Shown here piece by piece: positions 17,211-25,899 of a stretch of 64,000 nt of DNA. Source of the DNA: Lachnospiraceae bacterium (GTDB taxonomy: Bacteria; Bacillota; Clostridia; Lachnospirales; Lachnospiraceae); the NCBI GenBank assembly GCA_900768755.1, contig CAAGDV010000025.1, positions 1 to 64,000 of the forward strand. The letters run 5' to 3'. How positions within the stretch are numbered: the first letter of the stretch is position 1; each line of letters opens with the position of its first letter. The position numbers and the translations under genes were made by a program. The notes under the pieces were generated by a model that saw only the letters and a list, made by a program, of their open reading frames with translations, searched no databases and had not been told where the DNA came from.

Positions 17211-18962
17211 ATGAAAATTGCAAAAAGAATACTTGTAATGGCTCTTTCTTTTACGATGATTGCATCTGTATTTTCAGGATGTTCATCGAAAAAGGATTCA
17301 TCGGTAATTACACTTGATGTATATGACCAGAGAGCCAACACATCCGGCATTGCGCAGGGATGGTTCGCAACACTTCTCAAAGAGAAATTCAATGTTCAGT
17401 TGAATATGATCAGAGAGGACGGAAACACATACGCAACACTTATGGAGCAGGGTGACCTCGGTGACCTTGTAATCTGGGGAAGCGGCGGAGAGCAGTATCA
17501 GCAGGCAGCTGAGCAGGGGCTTCTCTACGACTGGAACCAGGATGATTTGTGTAAGACATACGCACCTGAGGTTTACAACAACATGCAGGCAGCGCTTAAC
17601 TATAATGCAACACTTACTTCAACAGGAAAGACCTATGGATTCGGATTCCAGGTTGCAAGTAACTCAAAAGACCATGAGCAGTTCTTCTACACATGGGACT
17701 TAAGATTTGACCTTTACAAGGAGTTAGGATATCCTGAGATTAACGACCTTGACGACCTTTTTGATGTTCTTGTTAAGATGAAAGAAATTGAGCCTACAGA
17801 TGAGGCAGGTAATCCTACATACGCACTCAGCCTTTGGAAGGACTGGGATGGCGTTATGATGATGTATGCAAAATGTCTTGCATCAGCATACTACGGATAT
17901 GAAGGAGACAACGAAGGCGTAGGTCTCTACAACTCTGAGACAGGTGAGTACTATGATCCTCTTATGGAGGACGGACCGTACCTTGAGATGGTTGGATTCC
18001 TTAACAAGCTTTTCAGAGCAGGACTTATTGACCCGGATGCTCTTGCAGCAACATGGGAGACTGCTTCAGGTAAGGTACAGAACGGCGGAACCTTCATGTC
18101 AATCTTCAACTATGCAGGTGAGTCGCTCTACAACAGCGTTGACCGTGTTGACGCAGGAAAGGCAATGTATCCTGTATGCCCTAACAATGCAAAGGTTAAC
18201 GTAGTAGGTATGTCACAGCTCGGACAGGGCGCTATCTGGTCAATCGGTGCCAAGACTGAGTACCCTGACCTTATCATGCAGATTATCAACTATCTTGCAA
18301 CTCCTGAAGGAACACTTGAGGCAGTTTACGGACCACAGGGACTTTGCTGGTACTATGGTGAGGACGGCAAGACATACTTCACAGAGCTTGGCCTTGCATG
18401 TCACGGTTCAGGAACGACTCTTATGGAGTCAGACGATCCTCAGTATCAGCAGTATTGCGGACAGTCATTCCAGGACGGTGTTAACCCGCTCAACATGTAC
18501 ACATGGTCAATGACAGCAGTTAACCCTAACTCAGGTGAGAGATATCTGTGTGACTACTGGGCAAGTAACCAGGAGAAACCGGCAGAGGGAAGTATCCGTG
18601 CAGACTGGCAGGCATGGGCAACAGAGCAGACCGGCAAAGAAGTAATCACATTTGATGATTATTACGAGAACAGAGGCACTGACAAGTACATGGTTACAAT
18701 CAAGTCAACATATAAGGCAACCACTAAGTCTGAGGAATTCAGCGTTCTTTGGGATAATGTAACCAATGCCATTGTTGAGGGAACGTGGAAAGCAGTTGTT
18801 GCTCCGACCGAGGAAGAGTATAATAAGTGCATAGCTGATATGATTGAGAAGTGTAACGCTTACGATAACGGCAACGGATACAAGAGAATTGTTGAGTTCA
18901 GTAAGAATGAGCTTGCAGGACGTCGTCAGGCAGAGCTTGAGATTATTGAAGCTAACAAGTAA
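17211..18962 (+). CDS. Extracellular solute-binding lipoprotein (YtcQ/LplA-like)
   Basis: Ligand-binding lipoprotein of the oligosaccharide importer, 583 residues. The signal peptide ends in a lipobox with Cys24 (VFSGC). The mature start LDVYDQRANTSGIAQGWF closely resembles the second binding protein of this locus (LDVYDQ.. versus VDVFDV..GWFA), so the two are paralogues. Size and layout fit the large LplA/YtcQ class, which bind complex glycans. It follows AAAGGAGGATAATTA. It is encoded with the two permeases, and the ligand is unknown. Confidence 0.88.
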   Translation: MKIAKRILVMALSFTMIASVFSGCSSKKDSSVITLDVYDQRANTSGIAQGWFATLLKEKFNVQLNMIREDGNTYATLMEQGDLGDLVIWGSGGEQYQQAAEQGLLYDWNQDDLCKTYAPEVYNNMQAALNYNATLTSTGKTYGFGFQVASNSKDHEQFFYTWDLRFDLYKELGYPEINDLDDLFDVLVKMKEIEPTDEAGNPTYALSLWKDWDGVMMMYAKCLASAYYGYEGDNEGVGLYNSETGEYYDPLMEDGPYLEMVGFLNKLFRAGLIDPDALAATWETASGKVQNGGTFMSIFNYAGESLYNSVDRVDAGKAMYPVCPNNAKVNVVGMSQLGQGAIWSIGAKTEYPDLIMQIINYLATPEGTLEAVYGPQGLCWYYGEDGKTYFTELGLACHGSGTTLMESDDPQYQQYCGQSFQDGVNPLNMYTWSMTAVNPNSGERYLCDYWASNQEKPAEGSIRADWQAWATEQTGKEVITFDDYYENRGTDKYMVTIKSTYKATTKSEEFSVLWDNVTNAIVEGTWKAVVAPTEEEYNKCIADMIEKCNAYDNGNGYKRIVEFSKNELAGRRQAELEIIEANK

Positions 18963-19034
18963 TGATTCAATAAATAGTATTTTTTGCGAGGCTGTTCGCC
19001 ATGAACAGCCTCAATTTGATTAAAAGGAGACCCT

Positions 19035-19676
19035 ATGAAAATATTCAGTGTCGACGGTGGTCTGTACAAGTTCATATCAAGGCTTTGGGATGTCATCAAA
19101 CTTAATTTTCTCTGGCTTATATGCTCCCTTCCGATAATAACAATCGGAGTGTCAACAATCGCGGCTTACGACGTGGCGTTAAAGATTGTCAATAACGATG
19201 AAGGATATGTTGCCAGAGGCTTTTTTAAGGCGTTTAAAGCCAATTTCAAGCAGGGAATGATTATTGGACCGATAACCGCGCTTCTGGTAGTTGCACTCTT
19301 TTTCTACTACAGGCTCAGAAATATTGAGACGTATATTTTTGTGCTGGGTTTTCTTGCGGCGTTTCTGTTTTATTTTGCATTGGTGTATACCTACCCGCTT
19401 CTGGCTCGATACGAGAACAGTGTTATTAAGACAATAAAGAATTCCATGCGTATATCGCTTCGATATATCGGCAAAACAATTATCATGACGCTTGTTGTCG
19501 GGGTTGAGGTGGTTGCTTTTTTATGGAATGAAGTTACATGGATAATCGGTTTTTTAGTCGGACCGGCATGTATTATTATCACGATAAGTGCATTTGCGCT
19601 CAAGATTTTCAAAAAAATCGAGGATATGGGCGGCGTGGTAAAAAAAGAGGATTCGGAGGAGAATGATGACATTTAG
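19035..19676 (+). CDS. DUF624 (YesL-like) membrane protein
   Basis: A 213-residue protein with about five to six helices. The opening MKIFSVDGGLYKFISRLWDVIKLNFLW split (WDVIKLNFLWLICSLPIITI) is the hallmark of the YesL/DUF624 family, which is regularly encoded with LplB/YtcP/YtcQ transporters. The molecular role is unknown; it may assist the transporter or the YesMN sensor. An AAGGAGA site precedes the ATG. Its last codons overlap the start of a tiny membrane peptide gene. Confidence 0.85.
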   Translation: MKIFSVDGGLYKFISRLWDVIKLNFLWLICSLPIITIGVSTIAAYDVALKIVNNDEGYVARGFFKAFKANFKQGMIIGPITALLVVALFFYYRLRNIETYIFVLGFLAAFLFYFALVYTYPLLARYENSVIKTIKNSMRISLRYIGKTIIMTLVVGVEVVAFLWNEVTWIIGFLVGPACIIITISAFALKIFKKIEDMGGVVKKEDSEENDDI

Positions 19677-19797
19677 AAAAGCTTTTTCTGCTGTTTTGGC
19701 AACCGTTCCGACCGGCGTTATCATCGGAATCGTGTGCGGTGCTGTTGTTTTGTGCGCAGCTATTATCATTGTTGCGGTTGTCAAAAAGAAGAAATAA
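19663..19797 (+). CDS. Small single-pass membrane peptide (44 aa)
   Basis: An open frame overlapping the end of the YesL-like gene by 14 bp. A GGAGGA site precedes tandem ATG codons at 19663 and 19666. The product has a short basic N-terminus (MMTFRKAF), one helix (about 18-40) and ends in KKKK. The ending resembles the membrane anchor of the 12736 surface protein (valine-rich helix then KKKK). A strong terminator follows at once, so this is the last gene of the operon. Function is unknown. Confidence 0.6.
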   Translation: MMTFRKAFSAVLATVPTGVIIGIVCGAVVLCAAIIIVAVVKKKK

Positions 19798-19813
19798 TAC
19801 TACAGAATATTTT

Positions 19814-19844
19814 ATCCCGGGTTTGTTGCGACCCGGGATTTTTT
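19814..19844 (+). terminator. Rho-independent terminator of the transporter operon
   Basis: Perfect 9-bp stem ATCCCGGGT/ACCCGGGAT with an eight-base loop and a following T-run (19839-19844). Confidence 0.9.
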
Positions 19845-19883
19845 CAATTAGTAATAATCTCTTGGGAAAAAGAATACAAGCCG

Positions 19884-19913
19884 TTGACAGTAATTGCAGG
19901 AAATTGATATACT
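19884..19913 (+). promoter_or_regulatory. Promoter of the GH3 gene
   Basis: TTGACA at 19884-19889 and TATACT at 19908-19913 with an 18-bp spacer, 38 bp before the start codon. The GH3 gene is therefore a separate transcription unit from the transporter operon. Confidence 0.6.
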
Positions 19914-19950
19914 TTAAGAAAAAACTTTTGTTATACGAGAGGGCAGATTT

Positions 19951-22701
19951 ATGGGCAAAACACTTGATTGGAACGAGTATGTAAACAAGGCGGCGGAGGC
20001 CGTTTCGGAAGGCATTGTAATGCTGAAAAATGACGGGGCGCTGCCGCTTTCGGCTGACAGCAGGGTGTCCGTTTTCGGAAGAATCCAGCTTCATTACTAC
20101 AAGAGCGGAACGGGCTCGGGCGGAATGGTCAATGTATCAAAGGTCATCGGGATTACCGACGGGCTTATTGATAGCAAAGTTGCGGTCAACGAGGAGCTTT
20201 TGGACATCTACAAAAGATGGGATGAGGAGAATCCTTTTGACTGTGGGCATGGCTGGGGAACGGAGCCTTGGGCGCAGAAGGAAATGCCTCTTTCGGACGA
20301 GATTGTTGCAAACGCGGCGCGCGTGAGCGATGTTGCGATTGTAATAATCGGAAGAACCGCGGGCGAGGAGCAGGACAGCCGACTTGAACCCGGCTCGTAC
20401 CTTCTTGCGGATTTGGAAAAAGATATGCTCGACAAGGTCAGACGTCATTTTGGAAAGGTTATTGTACTTTTAAATGTCGGAAACGTGATTGACATGAATG
20501 ATATTGAGGCCGCCGCACCGGATGCCATTCTGTATGTGTGGCAGGGAGGAATGGTCGGAGGAATTGGAGTCGCAGACGTGCTCACCGGCAAAGTCAGCCC
20601 TTCGGGAAAACTTACCGACACAATCTCCTACAGCGTGTCGGACAATGTGGCGGACAGGAATTTCGGCGACGCGGTGAGGGATTTTTACTGTGAAGACATT
20701 TACGTGGGATACAGATATTATGAGACATTTGCGCAGGAGAAGGTGCGCTACCCGTTTGGCTTCGGACTTTCATATACAACCTTTGCTATTGAGACTCTAA
20801 AGGTTACGGAATCTGAGGATAGACTTTCCTTTGCTATCAAAGTCACCAACACGGGCGGCTGTTCCGGAAAAGAGGTTGTGCAGGTGTACTGCAAAGCTCC
20901 GCAGGGCGCGCTGGGCAAAGCTGCAAGAGTTCTGTGTGGCTATGATAAAACAGATTGTCTCGCCCCGGGAGAATCCGAGACACTTACAATTGAAGTAGAG
21001 CGGTACATGTACGCGTCCTACGACGATGGCGGGGAGAGCGGACACAGATTTGCATATGTTCTTGAGGCGGGAAAATATGATTTCTTCGTGGGAAGCGATG
21101 TGAGAAGCGCTGTTTTGGCATATTCCTGCGAGGAGGCAGCGACGGTTGTGCTGGCGCAGCATAGACAGGCGATGGCGCCCGTGCTTGCGTTTGACAGGCT
21201 CCGTCCGGTATACCGCGACGGCGTCTGTGAGGAAAGTTACGTGCCGTGCCCGCTCATGGAATATGACGAGGCCAAAAGACGTCTGGAAAATATGCCGGAG
21301 GATATCGTTGCAGGGCCCGACAAAGGCTATAAGCTCAATGATGTGAGATTGGGAAATTGCACCATGGAGGAGTTTGTGGCGCAGTTTAGCGATAATGACC
21401 TTGCCTGCATAATCAGGGGTGAAGGAATGGGAAGTCCGAGGGTTACTGCCGGAACGGCAGCGGCTTTTGGCGGCGTGGCGGATGGCCTGTGCGGTTTCGG
21501 AATTCCTGCGGCGTGCTGTTCGGATGGCCCTTCGGGAATGCGTCTTGACTGCGGAACCAAAGCTTTTAGCCTCCCTAACGGCACCTTGCTCGCCTCGACA
21601 TTTAACAATCGGCTTCTCTCCGAGTTATTCTATCTGGTAGGACTGGAGATGACGGCCAACAAGGTTGAGTGCCTTTTGGGACCGGGAATGAACATCCACA
21701 GACATCCGCTTAACGGACGTAATTTTGAATATTTTTCCGAGGACCCGTATCTTACCGGCTGCATTGCCTCAGCACAGCTTGACGGACTGCACCGCGCGGG
21801 CGTCACGGGCGCAATCAAGCATTTCTGCGGCAACAATCAGGAATTTCACCGCCACGATTTGGACTCGGTCATCTCGGAGAGGGCGCTCAGGGAGATTTAT
21901 CTTAAAGGTTTTGAGATAGCTGTTAAAAAAGGCAGAGCTCAGACAATTATGACCACTTACGGTTCCGTTAACGGCGTGTGGACTGCGGGCAATTACGATT
22001 TGAATACCACAATCCTTCGCGGCGAGTGGAACTTTTGCGGCTTTACGATGAGCGACTGGTGGGCAAATATTAACCGCCGGAATGCGCCGGTCGACAAATC
22101 CGACCTTGCGGCGATGGCCATGGCGCAGAACGATGTGTACATGGTGTGCGCCGAGGGCGGCAGACATGATGACAATATTTTAGCATCGCTTAATAAGGGA
22201 GAACTCACGAGAGCCGAGCTTACACGGAACGCAATGAATATCTGCCGCTTCCTTCTCGACACGAACGCTATGAAGCGACTTTGCGGGGAGGATTGCAGTG
22301 TCAGAATAATTAACCGTGCTGATGAGGACAGCGCGGATGATAAGCCGGTAGAATTCTACAGTCTTGACAAAAAACTGACTCTTGATTTTTCAGATGTGAA
22401 GACTGACAAGGGAACCAATCACAGTTTTGGAATTACCGCTGAGACGCTTGGCTTCTATCGCGTCACAGTAACTGCAAGCTCAACGCAAAGTGAGCTCGCG
22501 CAGATTCCGGTAACGCTTTTCAGCCTCGGTACCGCGCATGCAACCTTTACGTGGAACGGTACAGGAGGCAGACCGGTGTCGTATTCCAAAGTGGTTCCGT
22601 TTTTCTCCCGGTACACGGCAATGCGGCTGTATTTTGCCCAGAGCGGCCTGAAGCTTCACAGCATAGATTTTGAGCTTACGGACGAGGAGGATGCCGACTG
22701 A
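19951..22701 (+). CDS. Glycoside hydrolase family 3 enzyme with reversed domain order
   Basis: Predicted cytosolic beta-glycosidase (no signal peptide), 916 residues, acting on imported oligosaccharides. The GH3 C-terminal-type domain comes first (EGIVMLKNDGALPL at about 20-33; IGRTAGEEQDSR region; YPFGFGLSYT), then a fibronectin-III-like segment. The catalytic TIM barrel lies at the end (KHFCGNNQE, then nucleophile Asp702 in FTMSDWW). This swapped order is known for GH3 enzymes of rumen bacteria such as Butyrivibrio and Ruminococcus. The start has a weak GAGAGGGC site. Specificity (glucoside, xyloside or other) cannot be read from the sequence. Confidence 0.88.
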   Translation: MGKTLDWNEYVNKAAEAVSEGIVMLKNDGALPLSADSRVSVFGRIQLHYYKSGTGSGGMVNVSKVIGITDGLIDSKVAVNEELLDIYKRWDEENPFDCGHGWGTEPWAQKEMPLSDEIVANAARVSDVAIVIIGRTAGEEQDSRLEPGSYLLADLEKDMLDKVRRHFGKVIVLLNVGNVIDMNDIEAAAPDAILYVWQGGMVGGIGVADVLTGKVSPSGKLTDTISYSVSDNVADRNFGDAVRDFYCEDIYVGYRYYETFAQEKVRYPFGFGLSYTTFAIETLKVTESEDRLSFAIKVTNTGGCSGKEVVQVYCKAPQGALGKAARVLCGYDKTDCLAPGESETLTIEVERYMYASYDDGGESGHRFAYVLEAGKYDFFVGSDVRSAVLAYSCEEAATVVLAQHRQAMAPVLAFDRLRPVYRDGVCEESYVPCPLMEYDEAKRRLENMPEDIVAGPDKGYKLNDVRLGNCTMEEFVAQFSDNDLACIIRGEGMGSPRVTAGTAAAFGGVADGLCGFGIPAACCSDGPSGMRLDCGTKAFSLPNGTLLASTFNNRLLSELFYLVGLEMTANKVECLLGPGMNIHRHPLNGRNFEYFSEDPYLTGCIASAQLDGLHRAGVTGAIKHFCGNNQEFHRHDLDSVISERALREIYLKGFEIAVKKGRAQTIMTTYGSVNGVWTAGNYDLNTTILRGEWNFCGFTMSDWWANINRRNAPVDKSDLAAMAMAQNDVYMVCAEGGRHDDNILASLNKGELTRAELTRNAMNICRFLLDTNAMKRLCGEDCSVRIINRADEDSADDKPVEFYSLDKKLTLDFSDVKTDKGTNHSFGITAETLGFYRVTVTASSTQSELAQIPVTLFSLGTAHATFTWNGTGGRPVSYSKVVPFFSRYTAMRLYFAQSGLKLHSIDFELTDEEDAD

Positions 22702-22741
22702 TGGCACCGGATAATTAAAAACCCCCGGCCCGCCACGGATG

Positions 22742-22864
22742 TATAATTAAAAAGCTTTCTTCGGCCTTTATGAACGCCGGTACCAGGATTGTGTATTTTA
22801 CAATCCCGGTAGTCGTTGCGTTCATAACGGAATGAATGTCCGAAGAAAGCTTTTTTAATTTATA
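22742..22864 (-). repeat. Structured repeat copy 3 between convergent GH3 and regulator genes
   Basis: Read on the minus strand it has the family layout: outer arms AAGCTTTCTTCGG and CCGAAGAAAGCTT, a 5' bulge ACATTCATT (two bases shorter than other copies), CCGTT/AAAGG, inner stem ATGAACGC/GCGTTCAT, an AA bulge and a GGATTGT-type apical stem with an AAAATA loop. The stop codon of the AraC-type regulator (22855-22857) lies in its terminal AATTAA. T-runs on both strands could end transcription from both sides. Confidence 0.9.
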
Positions 22865-24396
22865 ACCTTTCTAAATTCCGCAGGACTGACGCCGACATAC
22901 TTCTTGAATTTCTTGTGGAAGTAATCGACATTTTTGTATCCTACCATCTCGGAAATCTCATAGACCTTGTAACTGTTGTCGAGAATGAGTTGTTTGGCAT
23001 GCTCAATTCGCACGTGGTCAACATAGTTGTTGAAACTCTCTCCCACGGTTTTTGAGAAAATTTTGCCGAGGTAGGCACTGTTGTATCCGAAAAGCGGAGC
23101 AATTGTCTCGAGCTTTAAGTTATTCTGGTAATTGTGGTCAATGTAAAAAATAATGTCGTCGAGAATGCTGTCGCGCGACGAGTTGCCGATGGTGTTCATT
23201 ATCATCTCAAACTGCTCCGTGAAGAAGCTGATTATCTCGTAGAGATAGAACTGCCTGTCGATGAACTCAATTATCTCCGAGTTGCTCAAAAAAGGAATCT
23301 CAAAAGTGCTGTAGGTGTGGTTGACATGCTCTTTTATCTGCAGGAACATGTCGGTCAGAAACAGCTTCATGGACGGGACATCTGCGTTGGAATTGTACAG
23401 ATAGTCCGTGATTTCGTCCAGCGAATGGGATATCATTTTGCGGTTAAATGACGAGAGGTATGCCTCAATATCGGCGCAGTAATGATTGAGGTTGTTGTTA
23501 TCCAGCTCATAGCTCTCGGTAGGGTGTAGGGGGAGCTCGCTATAACCCAGCGTGTGCTGTCCCTCGGCACAAAAGAAACGCCTGCCCATCAGGGCGCGGG
23601 CCTGCTCGTAAGACGCGGGAAGCTCTGAAAGGGTGGACACCTTGCAGCCGTATGCCAGAAACAAAGTTCCGAGCGGGCTGTTTTTCTGGGGCGGAGTCTC
23701 CGTGTAGTGGTATAAGAATCTTTTGAAACGCTCTATTGATGTGTTGCCCTTGAGGATGACGACATCGTTACCGTTCTTTTCGAACTGCTCAAAAGCACTT
23801 GCCGAATCACTTACTCTTAACAGCTCGGCAAAGCTGTAGGGCGAAGAGTCGGAATCCTTTAAAAACTGCTCATACATAACAACCTGATAAACGTCAGCTG
23901 AAAGGTTGAGCTCGTCCAAGTCCAAAAGAGAGATATCCTCATGCCCGGTGACAAGGTCGTCAAGAATCTCTTTCCGCGCCTTGGCCTTGTAATGGGAGAT
24001 GAGCCGGTCGCTTTCATGCCGGTTCTTTATCTCGGAGTAAATCTCTTTTACTATGTTCTCAAGCTCTTCTTCGTCCACGGGCTTGGTGAGATAGTTGGTC
24101 ACCCCGTACTTAATTGCACCTTGAGCATATTTGAAGTCGGAAAATCCGCTGATAATAATTATTTTGCCGTCATAACCGCGGGCCCGGGCCGCGGCTATAA
24201 TGTCTATGCCGTGCATTTTCGGCATGCATATATCGAGTAACACAAGGCTTGGGTTGAGTTCGATTATCCTGTTCAGGGCATCCTCTCCGTTGGCGGCATC
24301 GCCGCAGATATCAAAACCAAGTGATTTCCAGTCGATGACTTTCTTGAGCCCTTCGCGTATGGATTGCTCGTCATCGGCAATGAATACGGTCTCCAT
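22855..24396 (-). CDS. Response regulator with AraC-type DNA-binding domain (YesN-like)
   Basis: Transcription regulator of 513 residues: a receiver domain (phospho-acceptor Asp55 in LVLLDICMPK, conserved Lys in LTKPVDEEE near 106), a long middle region, and two AraC helix-turn-helix motifs in the last ~100 residues (LETIAPLFGYNSAYLGKIF and ISEMVGYKNVDYFHKKFKK). It should partner with a YesM-like kinase; the kinase at 10811-12610 is the only one in view. Likely targets are the transporter and glycosidase genes around it. It lies 9 bp downstream of the fucosidase gene, suggesting one operon with binding protein, fucosidase and regulator. Confidence 0.9.
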   Translation of the reverse strand: METVFIADDEQSIREGLKKVIDWKSLGFDICGDAANGEDALNRIIELNPSLVLLDICMPKMHGIDIIAAARARGYDGKIIIISGFSDFKYAQGAIKYGVTNYLTKPVDEEELENIVKEIYSEIKNRHESDRLISHYKAKARKEILDDLVTGHEDISLLDLDELNLSADVYQVVMYEQFLKDSDSSPYSFAELLRVSDSASAFEQFEKNGNDVVILKGNTSIERFKRFLYHYTETPPQKNSPLGTLFLAYGCKVSTLSELPASYEQARALMGRRFFCAEGQHTLGYSELPLHPTESYELDNNNLNHYCADIEAYLSSFNRKMISHSLDEITDYLYNSNADVPSMKLFLTDMFLQIKEHVNHTYSTFEIPFLSNSEIIEFIDRQFYLYEIISFFTEQFEMIMNTIGNSSRDSILDDIIFYIDHNYQNNLKLETIAPLFGYNSAYLGKIFSKTVGESFNNYVDHVRIEHAKQLILDNSYKVYEISEMVGYKNVDYFHKKFKKYVGVSPAEFRKVIN

Positions 24397-24405
24397 ATGT
24401 ACCTC

Positions 24406-25899
24406 CTAATAAGTATGTACTTTGATGACAACAGGAAAATCGGATGAAAAGCCCGTGGCTTCAACTAAAAGCCCGTCATCTTCGTGTCGGTAAGTGACCG
24501 GCACATCGCAGCCAAGTACGTCAACGCCGCAGATTATGCCCTGGAATGCTGAAGAATTGGCGCCGCCCCTGGCGAGACTCTTTATGCGCACAATGCCGTC
24601 CGCCGGGAAACGCATGCAGATTGCATAGATGCAGCCGTGGCCTGCGGTAAACCTGAAGTCCTCGGATGTATAATCACCGGAGTTTCCTTCGGAGAATTTG
24701 CCTTCCGCTTCAATCGTCGGACCCTCGGCGGCATAACGCCAGGTTTTGCTGTCGTAGATGGCTTCACCGTTAATTGAGAGCCATCTGCCGATATCCTTAA
24801 GTATCTCCTTGTCCTTGTCCGGAATTGAACCGTCACCCTTAGGACCGACATTGAGAAGGAGATTGCCGTTCTTGCTCACTACATCTGCAAGGTAGCAGAT
24901 AATCTGGTAGGAAGTCTTGTAATCCAGCGAGGTCGTGTAGCACCATGAATTGTGGGCGATGGCGGTGTCGGTCTGCCAGTGATACGGTTTGACATCGGCA
25001 AATTTACCGCGCTCGACATCAACGATTCCGCTTCCGAAGGCCATTGCCTCGTGCTTGTAGCACACGGCGGTCTTATAACCCCACTCGAGCCCTCTGTTGT
25101 AATAATACGCCGTTATTTTTTTGAGGGTATCTTTGTAACCCTCGTGCTGTATCCACCAGTCAAAATACAGAATCTTCGGCTGATATTTGTCTATGAGTTC
25201 ACAGCTTCTGATAAGCCAGTCCGTCAAAAACTCTTCAGTCGGATACGGCGTGGCGAAAATATCTTCCTGATTGGGCTGCTCCTTAAGGGACGGCCAGTAA
25301 AAATCCCCGATGTTCAGAGGTTCCTTGATATCACTGTCAAATTCTTTTCCCGGGCCCATGAACCACAGATGCTCCGCACGGTGTGACGATGTGCAGAAAG
25401 TCAGGCCGTTGTCCTCGGCTGCTTTTTTTATCTCGCCCAGAACATCCCGCTTGGGTCCCATATTGACCGCGGTATAATCAGAAAATACACTGTCATACAT
25501 CTGAAAACCGTCGTGGTGCTCGGCGACGGGAACTATGTAACGGGCCCCCGCCTCCTTAAAAAGCGATACCCACTCATCCGCATCAAATTCGGGAGCGGTG
25601 AACATAGGGATAAAATCCTTGTATCCGAAGTCCTTGTGCGGACCGTATGTCTCAATATGATGGTTGTATTCCTCGCTTCCCTGCACATACATGTTGCGCG
25701 AATACCATTCGTTGTTGAATGCGGGAACGGAAAAAAGTCCCCAATGAATAAAAATTCCGAATTTGTCATGGCAGAACCATTCCGGTATCTCCATATCTGT
25801 CAAAGATTCCCAGGTGTCCTTATACGGACCTTTGGCGATTACCTCGTCAATCCGGGCAAGATACTCATCACGGTTCTTTTCGTATGATTCCTTAGTCAT
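24406..25899 (-). CDS. Alpha-L-fucosidase, GH29
   Basis: Predicted retaining alpha-L-fucosidase, 497 residues, no signal peptide, so it probably acts on imported oligosaccharides in the cytosol. Family marks are KFGIFIHWGLFSVPAF (46-61), EHHDGFQMYDS (127-137), GPKRDVLGEI (148-157) and the candidate nucleophile Asp247 in LYFDWW. The C-terminal part is a beta-rich domain. The start overlaps the upstream binding-protein gene by 8 bp, indicating translational coupling. Targets could be fucosylated host or plant glycans, which cannot be told apart here. Confidence 0.9.
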   Translation of the reverse strand: MTKESYEKNRDEYLARIDEVIAKGPYKDTWESLTDMEIPEWFCHDKFGIFIHWGLFSVPAFNNEWYSRNMYVQGSEEYNHHIETYGPHKDFGYKDFIPMFTAPEFDADEWVSLFKEAGARYIVPVAEHHDGFQMYDSVFSDYTAVNMGPKRDVLGEIKKAAEDNGLTFCTSSHRAEHLWFMGPGKEFDSDIKEPLNIGDFYWPSLKEQPNQEDIFATPYPTEEFLTDWLIRSCELIDKYQPKILYFDWWIQHEGYKDTLKKITAYYYNRGLEWGYKTAVCYKHEAMAFGSGIVDVERGKFADVKPYHWQTDTAIAHNSWCYTTSLDYKTSYQIICYLADVVSKNGNLLLNVGPKGDGSIPDKDKEILKDIGRWLSINGEAIYDSKTWRYAAEGPTIEAEGKFSEGNSGDYTSEDFRFTAGHGCIYAICMRFPADGIVRIKSLARGGANSSAFQGIICGVDVLGCDVPVTYRHEDDGLLVEATGFSSDFPVVIKVHTY

